NCBI GenBank assembly: GCA_016177735.1
Contig: JACOUS010000015.1
Coordinates: 1 to 49,785 of the forward strand
Reading direction: 5' to 3'
Length of the DNA: 49,785 nucleotides
DNA from: Ignavibacteriales bacterium
GTDB taxonomy: Bacteria; Bacteroidota; Ignavibacteria; Ignavibacteriales; Melioribacteraceae
Of the stretch, positions 7,411-13,951 are shown in pieces. The first letter of the stretch is position 1. Each line of letters opens with the position of its first letter. The notes under the pieces were generated by a model. It saw only the letters and a list, made by a program, of their open reading frames with translations. It ran no database searches and had not been told where the DNA came from. The position numbers were made by a program, and so were the translations under genes.

Positions 7411-8835
7411 TTATGATTTATTATCGTCGAGTAATTTTATAAAAAGCTTTGAAGATTTTACTTCGGGATAGTCCCGTGTAAATTCGTTTTTGATATTCGG
7501 ATCGAGTTCGAATGCTGATTTCAAACACTCGATTGCATCATGAGTCCGGCTCAGTAAAAAATTGATCTTTGCTTTCGAGTAAAAAGAACCGGCATGTTTC
7601 GGTTTTAAATTGATGCATTGATCAAATGCTTTTAATGAATCGAGCCACATTCCGGTTTCGTACAATGTTTCGGCAAGTTTATTCCATGCATTAAAATTAG
7701 CCGGATTAATTTCGGCGGCTTTTTTATAACTCTGTATCGATTCATTCAGTTTGCCGAGAGAATATTCGAGATCGGCTTTTGCATACCAGGCATCTTCCGG
7801 ATTGCCGGTAATCGAAATTGCGGTGTTGAAATCTTTTAGAGCAAGCTGGAACTTTCCGATGGCATCGTAGCAGTACCCGCGTGCAAGATACGCTTCGTAA
7901 TATTCGGCATCAAGCTTTAGAGCTTCGGTGTAACATTTAATTGCCTGTTGATAGGATCCAAGTTCCTCGTAAGTTTGTCCCATGTTGAAAAGCAAGGTCT
8001 CATCGTACGGATCGAGTTCGTAAGCTTTTTTGTATGCTCTGATTGAATCACGGAACTTGCCGTTCTTTGAATATGCGAAACCGATATTGAACCACGAGCT
8101 TGCAAAATCTTCTTTGAGTGCAATTGATAATTCAAAAGCGTTGATGGCTTTATCGTATTGTTCCATTCTCAAATGAACAATTCCTTTGTTGTACCAGCCG
8201 GTAAAACTATCGGGAATTATATCGAGATATTTTTCATATGCAGATAAAGCAGAGCCGAGTTGATCGATATTTTCGTAGCAATAACCAAGTTCGTACCAGG
8301 CTTCTGCATATTCGGTGTCAATCTTCACCGCGTTATTAAAATAATCGATGGCTTCCTGAAGTCTTTCTTTTTTCTCATAAAGAATTCCAAGACTGAAAAA
8401 AGTTTCTTCGTTGTTCGGATCGATTGCCAATGCTTTGTTTAGCGATTCGACTGCATCGTCAAACATGCCGAGATTGTCTTCGGCAATCGAGATGTTGATG
8501 AATGATTCAACATCGTTCGGATTGAGCGACAATGCTTTCTGAAAGCATTTGTAAGCTTCGTCAAACACGAAAGAATTGTTAAGGAAAATACCTTTGTACT
8601 GCCAAGCTTCGGCGTTGTAGGGTACAATTTCAAGAAGCGCGTCTGCCAGATATAAACCGTCTTCGATAAAATCGAATTCGAGACATAATTGAATTGTATC
8701 TTCGATAAAATCTATGTTGGCAAGAATTTGTCCGTTATCTATTAATTCTCTGCATGTATTTGTTTTTGATTTGGCTTCGTTCTCATCCATATATGAATCA
8801 TAATCATCATTAAGATAATCTTCGGAAAAACTCAT
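7411..8835 (-). CDS. Tetratricopeptide-repeat protein
   Basis: 474 residues, made almost entirely of TPR units from about residue 60 to 440. Repeats with the W/Y-LG-Y-A-P pattern recur every 34 residues, for example YNKGIVHLRMEQYDKAINAF and WYELGYCYENIDQLGSALSA, about eleven in all. There is an acidic N-terminus (MSFSEDYLNDDYDSYMDENE) and no signal peptide, so it is likely a cytoplasmic protein-protein interaction scaffold. It is upstream of and adjacent to aroE. No specific partner can be named. Confidence 0.85.
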   Translation of the reverse strand: MSFSEDYLNDDYDSYMDENEAKSKTNTCRELIDNGQILANIDFIEDTIQLCLEFDFIEDGLYLADALLEIVPYNAEAWQYKGIFLNNSFVFDEAYKCFQKALSLNPNDVESFINISIAEDNLGMFDDAVESLNKALAIDPNNEETFFSLGILYEKKERLQEAIDYFNNAVKIDTEYAEAWYELGYCYENIDQLGSALSAYEKYLDIIPDSFTGWYNKGIVHLRMEQYDKAINAFELSIALKEDFASSWFNIGFAYSKNGKFRDSIRAYKKAYELDPYDETLLFNMGQTYEELGSYQQAIKCYTEALKLDAEYYEAYLARGYCYDAIGKFQLALKDFNTAISITGNPEDAWYAKADLEYSLGKLNESIQSYKKAAEINPANFNAWNKLAETLYETGMWLDSLKAFDQCINLKPKHAGSFYSKAKINFLLSRTHDAIECLKSAFELDPNIKNEFTRDYPEVKSSKLFIKLLDDNKS

Positions 8836-8944
8836 CTATACTCCGTATTAATTCTGTGGAAAATGTATTACTAAGGAAAGTGAAAATCAAGTTGAAATTA
8901 TTTTTGAAAATTTGCTTCGAAAGAAAAAATTGTTTATGTCACTG

Positions 8945-9120
8945 CTGTCCCAAACTTTTTTAATATGAATTAAAAACTTGCAAAACAAGTCTTTAGCCAA
9001 ATATTCTATTCTACCGGAAAAATTATATTGCTCAAAATTTTTCTTGCCCGCTTAGGCGGGCTTGCTGTAAGTAAATCCCCTTGACAATTTATCGGAATGC
9101 AGAAGCAAAGTTTGGGGCAG
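8945..9120. repeat. MITE-like element with 14-bp terminal inverted repeats
   Basis: CTGTCCCAAACTTT at 8945-8958 and AAAGTTTGGGGCAG at 9107-9120 are inverted copies matching at 13 of 14 positions, 176 bp apart end to end. Inside is a perfect hairpin, GCCCGC/GCGGGC, at 9046-9061 with loop TTAG. The element fills most of the 303-bp gap between the TPR gene and the galactokinase-like gene and has no reading frame. Only one copy is visible here, so repeat status in the genome is inferred. Confidence 0.5.
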
Positions 9121-9138
9121 ATATGGTCTATGAGAAAA

Positions 9139-10398
9139 TTATTTTAAGATGCTTTCAATCTCCTTAGACGAAATTTCTTTTATCCCTTTTGAAATTCGGA
9201 AAGAATAAACCGTTAAATCTTCGTTGAATTTTTCTTTGTACTGATGTTTGATGTAATCAATGTAATTATCGGAATCACTTTTATTAACAAGATTGAAAAT
9301 TCCGCGCTTCGGCGTGCAGCTAATCATTTTCGAACCGTACACACCTTTGTGGTCCATAGATTTTTCTACAATGAAATCACATTTGAAACAACTTAGCTCG
9401 TATTCATTGGAAAGACTTCTGTGAGATTCCGTCAAACATTTTCCAAATTCGTGCAATGAATTTTTTTTCAGATGTTTGATTGCATTTTCTGCCCTTGCAC
9501 GTTCGCCAACATTGTAAAGCACTCTGTTGAAAATTCTACGCGGAAGCATGTGATAATGTTTAAGCAGAAAATCGGATTGTACGTCCCGCAGATTTTTTAT
9601 TCCCCAAATATAAAGCCGAAGTCCTTTTACGCCGATTTCACATTCTTCTATTCTTTCGTTACATGTTGCTTGCGGATTAATAATTTTTTCCCCGGTATCG
9701 AGAATTATCAATTCAAAATTATTGTCTTTTGGGAGAATGGTTTTGTATTCGAGTGTCCGCAGATCGATAAAAAAAAGCCTGTTCTCTTTTTTGAATTTTG
9801 TTGTGTAAAGATGTGCAAGGTTCGAAATCTTTCCGGTAACTGCTAAATCATTTTTTCTTACAAGTGCAAGCAGTGCTTTGCCGTCAATATTTGTGTTGAA
9901 TACTTTTTTGAGAGCCGATGCCATGCATACTTGCAAAGACGAGCTAAAACCCAAACCGATGCAATCGGGAATATTGTACGATACAACGCATTCAAATCCT
10001 TTGTTGATAATTTTTTCCGATTGAAAAAGTTTGGTTATGCTGACTACATATTTGAAGACAGTATTATATGAAGTATCGGTTCCATTACCATCCAAATTTA
10101 TTTTAACACCGGAATTCAGATCCGCAATAATTATTTGGTTGTCATTCCGTTTGCGGATAATAATTACGGTAAATCTGTTGAGGGCAACAGAAATTAGAAT
10201 ACCTTCGTTGTAATGAGTATGATCGCCGAGAAGAATTAAGCTTGCCGGTGTAACTGCCGCTTGTATATTTTGGGTACTGCCAAATAATTCTTCGAACTTA
10301 GCTTTTGCAAAAATCAACTCATCGGAAACATAATCATCATCGTTATGCATTTCGTCACTGTGTGCTATAAGATAGAGCAAAGAATGTTTTTGTCTCAT
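9139..10398 (-). CDS. Galactokinase-like GHMP kinase with altered active site
   Basis: 419 residues with the GHMP-kinase layout closest to galactokinase. PASLILLGDHTHYNEG at 51-66 corresponds to the galactokinase signature (normally GEHTDYNxG). GLGFSSSLQ at 148-156 is the ATP-binding loop, NERIEECE at 247-254 matches the galactokinase NERxxEC motif, and a degenerate third motif (YGSKMISCTPKRG) replaces the usual GGGFGG loop. The glutamate and aspartate that hold the sugar are D and H here. The catalytic-base region (normally xMDQ) reads KISN at 190-193 with no aspartate. It may therefore be inactive, regulatory, or specific for another substrate. It stands alone between a MITE-like element and yebC. 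Confidence 0.65.
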   Translation of the reverse strand: MRQKHSLLYLIAHSDEMHNDDDYVSDELIFAKAKFEELFGSTQNIQAAVTPASLILLGDHTHYNEGILISVALNRFTVIIIRKRNDNQIIIADLNSGVKINLDGNGTDTSYNTVFKYVVSITKLFQSEKIINKGFECVVSYNIPDCIGLGFSSSLQVCMASALKKVFNTNIDGKALLALVRKNDLAVTGKISNLAHLYTTKFKKENRLFFIDLRTLEYKTILPKDNNFELIILDTGEKIINPQATCNERIEECEIGVKGLRLYIWGIKNLRDVQSDFLLKHYHMLPRRIFNRVLYNVGERARAENAIKHLKKNSLHEFGKCLTESHRSLSNEYELSCFKCDFIVEKSMDHKGVYGSKMISCTPKRGIFNLVNKSDSDNYIDYIKHQYKEKFNEDLTVYSFRISKGIKEISSKEIESILK

Positions 10399-10531
10399 TT
10401 AAAATTACTGAATAAAATTTTTTTTTACAGAAAAAACTGATTAGGACAAAAAATCTTTATCTCCGGTTTCTTCAGCGTGTTTGTTGAATTTGATTTTGAA
10501 TGTGAGATGTTTTTGAGAACGGAAATGTGAA

Positions 10532-10582
10532 CTCTGTGTCTCAGTTATTCAGTAGTAAAAAATAAACCACTGAGACACAGAG
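10532..10582 (-). terminator. Long inverted repeat downstream of yebC
   Basis: CTCTGTGTCTCAGT at 10532-10545 and ACTGAGACACAGAG at 10569-10582 are perfect 14-bp inverted copies around a 23-nt A-rich loop. The repeat begins 10 bp beyond the yebC stop on the minus strand, so it can act as a transcription terminator. The CTCTGTG word also occurs in intergenic repeats at 26193 and 29946, so this may equally be one of a dispersed repeat family. Confidence 0.55.
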
Positions 10583-10592
10583 ATAGAAAATA

Positions 10593-11303
10593 TTATTGCA
10601 TATTGTGGTAAACCGATTGAACGTCGTCATCTTCTTCGATTGCTTCAATCAATTCGTTGACTTCTTTTTGTTGTTCTTCGTTTAATTCTTTGTAGTTGGT
10701 CGGGATGTATTGAAATTCTGTTGCGTTAATGTCGAGTCCTCGTTCTTCGAGAGCCTTCTGCATATTTCCGTATTCCTGAAAAGGAGTGTAGATGTAAATG
10801 AAATCATCATCAAAAGAAAAATCATCGAGACCGAAATCGATCAGCTCCAATTCCAAAGATTCAAGGTCGGCTGCTTTGGATTTATCTACTTTGAACAATG
10901 CTTTCTTCTCAAACATAAATGAGATTGAACCGGCATTGCCGAGCGTGCCTTCAAATTTTCTAAAAAGATGGCGCACGTTTGCAACAGTTCTTGTCGGGTT
11001 GTCTGTTGCGCATTCAACCATCATTGCAATTCCGTGCGGAGCGTAACCCTCGTAAACAATTTCCTGATAACCGGCAGTATCTTTTGATGAAGCTCGCTTT
11101 ATCGCCGCTTCAACTTTGTCTTTAGGCATGTTAACACTTTTAGCGTTCTGTACGGCGATGCGCAGTTTTGAATTTGCTTTCGGATCCGAACCGCCGGCTT
11201 TTACGGCTATTTCAATTTCTTTTCTTATTCTGTTGAAAGCTTTTGACATTCGCGCAAAACGCGCAAACATTTTATGTTTTCTGGTTTCAAATATGCGTCC
11301 CAT
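10593..11303 (-). CDS. yebC: YebC/PmpR-family protein
   Basis: 236 residues, the normal length. It has the Bacteroidota-style N-terminus MGRIFETRKHKMFARFARMS, then GGSDPKANSKLR, NMPKDKVEAAIKRAS near 60-74 and the GTLGNAGSISFMF block. The family (YebC/PmpR/TACO1) was first described as transcriptional regulators and is also linked to relief of ribosome stalling and translation fidelity. The sequence does not tell which role applies. It is monocistronic, flanked by a long inverted repeat downstream. Confidence 0.92.
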   Translation of the reverse strand: MGRIFETRKHKMFARFARMSKAFNRIRKEIEIAVKAGGSDPKANSKLRIAVQNAKSVNMPKDKVEAAIKRASSKDTAGYQEIVYEGYAPHGIAMMVECATDNPTRTVANVRHLFRKFEGTLGNAGSISFMFEKKALFKVDKSKAADLESLELELIDFGLDDFSFDDDFIYIYTPFQEYGNMQKALEERGLDINATEFQYIPTNYKELNEEQQKEVNELIEAIEEDDDVQSVYHNMQ

Positions 11304-11375
11304 TAATTTTCACCTTCTAATTTTTCTTTCATGAAAAAAAATTATTTACGAGAGCAAATTTACGTAATTGAATTG

Positions 11376-12227
11376 TTACGGAGCTACAAAATCAGCGTAT
11401 AATTTTTGGAATTCGTTTTGCAGTTTTATCGTAACAGCGCCCGGTTTCCCGGTGTTTGCAATGCTGCCGTTTATTTCCATCACCGGCGTAATCTCGCCGA
11501 GTGTGCTTGTAATAAATATTTCATCGAATGTTTTCATCTCATCGATATTAACCGGTCTTTCACACGATTCCATTCCGGTTTGTTTGCAGATGGCTAAAAT
11601 TGCTTTGCGTGTAATTCCGGCAAGTATAAAATTATTTAACGGCGGTGTGATGATTGTATTATCTTTAACGAAAAAAATGTTAGAGTGTGTGCCTTCCGTA
11701 ATGATTCCGTTCCGGTGCCAAATGATTTCCGCTAAATTATTTCTTACTGCTTTTTTATTGGATAAAATATTTGGGATAAGCGAAGTTGATTTTATATCAC
11801 AGCGGGTCCATCTTATATCTTCATCGAGCCCAACTTTAACGCCGTTTTTCATTTCATCTATTTTTGCCGGAAAATTTTCTACATAAATAAAAAATGTCGG
11901 GCTCGCTTCTTCTATAAAAGCATGCCTTCTCGGAAACTGATAACCGCGGCTTATCTGCAAGTATGCAATTGATAATTTATCAGTAAGATTATTTACGCGA
12001 ATCAATTCGTTCAAAATTTGTTCGATGCTCGAAAGATCCGGTGCCGGTATCTCAAGTTCTTTTAAACTATTTCGCAATCTGGCGAGATGGTCTTCGAGAA
12101 GGAAAAATTTTTTAGGATAGTATCTGATTACTTCATAAACTCCGTCGCCGAACAAAAATCCGCGGTCGAAAGGAGAGAGTACTGCGTTTTCTATTTCCGT
12201 AATTTTTCCGTTAAAGAATACGTGCAT
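11376..12227 (-). CDS. dat: D-amino-acid transaminase (class IV aminotransferase)
   Basis: PLP fold-type IV enzyme of 283 residues. It most resembles D-alanine transaminase, which supplies D-alanine/D-glutamate for cell wall synthesis. Motifs: FDRGFLFGDGVYE near 20-32, the Schiff-base lysine K146 in RWTRCDIKSTSLIPN, HRNGIITEGTHSNIF near 171-185 with E178, and LAGITR. The CDIKS...LIPN and TEGTHSN patterns favour Dat over branched-chain IlvE. The frame is open to 12359, but the first 44 codons are not homologous to the family. The ATG at 12227 begins MHVFFNGKITE, the typical N-terminus. No good ribosome binding site is visible there. Confidence 0.82.
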   Translation of the reverse strand: MHVFFNGKITEIENAVLSPFDRGFLFGDGVYEVIRYYPKKFFLLEDHLARLRNSLKELEIPAPDLSSIEQILNELIRVNNLTDKLSIAYLQISRGYQFPRRHAFIEEASPTFFIYVENFPAKIDEMKNGVKVGLDEDIRWTRCDIKSTSLIPNILSNKKAVRNNLAEIIWHRNGIITEGTHSNIFFVKDNTIITPPLNNFILAGITRKAILAICKQTGMESCERPVNIDEMKTFDEIFITSTLGEITPVMEINGSIANTGKPGAVTIKLQNEFQKLYADFVAP

Positions 12228-12362
12228 GTTTAATTCGTATTTATTGTGAGGGTAACAAGTTGAATTATTGTTCAAAGCTGACTGTGAAAAATAAGAAAGG
12301 TTTTTGTAAAAGCGAGCAGTGGAAAAATGTTTACTGTATAAAATTTTTAGCCGTGACAAACA

Positions 12363-12395
12363 AAAAATCCCGCAAATAATTTCAACGGGATTTTT
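12363..12395 (-). terminator. Hairpin terminator after tRNA-Thr
   Basis: AAAAATCCCG at 12363-12372 and CGGGATTTTT at 12386-12395 form a perfect 10-bp stem with a 13-nt loop. It begins four bases past the tRNA 3' end on the minus strand. The A/T flanks make it look bidirectional. Confidence 0.8.
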
Positions 12396-12398
12396 TTA

Positions 12399-12474
12399 TG
12401 GAGCTGGCGATGGGACTCGAACCCGCGACCTGCTGATTACAAGTCAGCTGCTCTACCAACTGAGCTACGCCAGC
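12399..12474 (-). tRNA. tRNA-Thr (anticodon TGT)
   Basis: 76 nt including an encoded CCA. On the minus strand the acceptor arm GCTGGCG pairs with CGCCAGC. The D-arm reads AGCTCAGTTGGTAGAGC. The anticodon stem GCTGA/TCAGC encloses the loop CTTGTAA with anticodon TGT, and the T-loop carries GGTTCGAGTCC. The discriminator base is T, followed by CCA. All stems are intact. Confidence 0.97.
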
Positions 12475-12495
12475 ATTTATTTCCAATTTTTTTAA

Positions 12496-12592
12496 GAACC
12501 GTCGATTTGCTGATTATCCCGACAAGCCGGGACTGCTCTACTCCGTTAAAGCCGGACAAGCAACCGAGCAGAGTTTATCCCGCGAAGCGGGA
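12496..12592 (-). pseudogene. tRNA-like relic interrupted by small palindromes
   Basis: On the plus strand, GAACCGTCGATTTGCTGATTA at 12496-12516 parallels the T-arm/variable/anticodon side of the neighbouring tRNA-Thr. The similarity is then broken by the palindrome TCCCGACAAGCCGGGA (12517-12532). It resumes as CTGCTCTAC (12533-12541), is broken by TCCGTTAAAGCCGGACAAG (12542-12560), and resumes as CAACCGAGC (12561-12569). A third palindrome, TCCCGCgaaGCGGGA, lies at 12578-12592. The simplest reading is a partial duplicate of a tRNA that received palindrome insertions. It cannot fold into a working tRNA. Chance similarity is possible because the matching blocks are short. Confidence 0.45.
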
Positions 12593-12718
12593 CCAGCATT
12601 CATCTTTCAAATTTTGCGGCACAAATCTAACAATAAATAATATTACTGCGCAACCTTTTGTCCGCATTTCATATCATTTCGCAAATTCTCTATATTTCTT
12701 CTAAAAATCGGCACGCAA

Positions 12719-13480
12719 ATGTTGACAAGAAACGAGCTTAAGTATTATTCCTCATTACTTCAGAAAAAACACCGCGCTGAAGAGAAAAAATTTTTAGTGG
12801 AAGGAGACAAACTAATTCAAGAAGCTGTTGGCTCCGGCTTGAAATGTGAATCTATTATTTCTTCGCATCTCTTTTATGAAAAGAGTAAACATGAAGTTGA
12901 CCAATTTGAAAAAAGAGCAGAGCGTGTAGAAATAGTGAAGCAGATCGATTTTGAAAAATTGTGCGATACAAAAACTCCGCAAGGAATTGTAGGCGTGTTT
13001 GCTTTTCCGGGGCAGAGCAAACAAATTAATCGGAACGAAAAAGTAATTACCGCGCTGGAAAATGTTTCCGATCCCGGCAACATGGGAACAATATTAAGAA
13101 ACTGCGATTGGTTTGGCATTGCCGATGTTTTAATAAGTGAAGATTGTGCGGAGATATTTAATCCAAAAGTGATAAGATCTTCCGCCGGTTCTGTCTTTCA
13201 CTTGAACATAATTGAACCGGAAAATTTTTATGCAGCATTACAAAATTTGAAAAGGGACGGTTATAAAATTTTATGTGCGGATTTGAACGGCGAAGATATT
13301 TACGAACTGAAAAAAAACAGCAAAACGATTTTGGTTTTGGCAAACGAGGCGAACGGACCTTCTCCAAAAATTTTAGAATTATCCGATAAAATTGTTACGA
13401 TACCGCGGAAAGGAAAAGCCGAATCGCTCAATGTTGCAAGCGCTTCGGCTGTTTTGTTTTCGGAATTAACGAGAGACTAA
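12719..13480 (+). CDS. TrmH/SpoU-family RNA 2'-O-methyltransferase
   Basis: 253 residues. An N-terminal substrate-binding domain (KKFLVEGDKLIQEA near 24-37) is followed by a SPOUT methyltransferase domain. The three SPOUT motifs are visible: ENVSDPGNMGTILRNCDWFG near 113-132 (motif 1), LVLANEANGPS near 202-212 (motif 2) and IPRKGKAESLNVASASAVL near 224-242 (motif 3). Such enzymes methylate the ribose 2'-OH of rRNA or tRNA using SAM. The specific target is not readable, so no symbol is given. Its 3' end overlaps the convergent DinB gene by 15 bp. Confidence 0.92.
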   Translation: MLTRNELKYYSSLLQKKHRAEEKKFLVEGDKLIQEAVGSGLKCESIISSHLFYEKSKHEVDQFEKRAERVEIVKQIDFEKLCDTKTPQGIVGVFAFPGQSKQINRNEKVITALENVSDPGNMGTILRNCDWFGIADVLISEDCAEIFNPKVIRSSAGSVFHLNIIEPENFYAALQNLKRDGYKILCADLNGEDIYELKKNSKTILVLANEANGPSPKILELSDKIVTIPRKGKAESLNVASASAVLFSELTRD

Positions 13481-13927
13481 TTTCCTTTTGTAGAAGATGT
13501 AATCTGTTTGCACCGGCTCTAAAGAATTTTGCCTTAGCAGCGAGTTAATTTGTGCACGGTGATATGTCGAATGATTTATCAAGTGTGTGATGATATCTTT
13601 CAACTTAGAAACTGCTTCGATCCCTTTTGTGTTGTGGTACTCATATTCTTTCTCAAGATCATTTTCTGCCGGATTATTTAATAGAGCAAGCCAATCATTT
13701 GTGCTTTTGTTTGAGCGCTGTTGAAGTACTTCAAGCGACAGTGATTTCCAGAAAACATTATCGTAACTGCCTCTCACTCTTCCGAGCCATGTTTCTTGAC
13801 TTAAAATAATGTGGCTCAATAATTCCGAAATTTTTTCCGGCGGACTTTGAATTGCAGCTAATGCCGAAAATATTTTTTCGTTAGCCCAATCATTGTATTG
13901 AAATAAATTTATGAAATGGTTTTGCAT
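13466..13927 (-). CDS. DinB/YfiT-like four-helix metalloprotein
   Basis: 153 residues with the DinB superfamily pattern, a four-helix bundle with a three-histidine metal site. It opens with the typical LFQYNDWANEKIF. H39 (LLSHIILSQETWL) and H119/H123 (LINHSTYHRAQI) are positioned as the metal ligands. Related proteins are thiol-dependent S-transferases or stress-induced proteins of unknown function. It overlaps trmH tail to tail. Its substrate is unknown. Confidence 0.85.
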   Translation of the reverse strand: MQNHFINLFQYNDWANEKIFSALAAIQSPPEKISELLSHIILSQETWLGRVRGSYDNVFWKSLSLEVLQQRSNKSTNDWLALLNNPAENDLEKEYEYHNTKGIEAVSKLKDIITHLINHSTYHRAQINSLLRQNSLEPVQTDYIFYKRKLVSR

Positions 13928-13951
13928 TATACTCTCGCTTATTATTTTATA

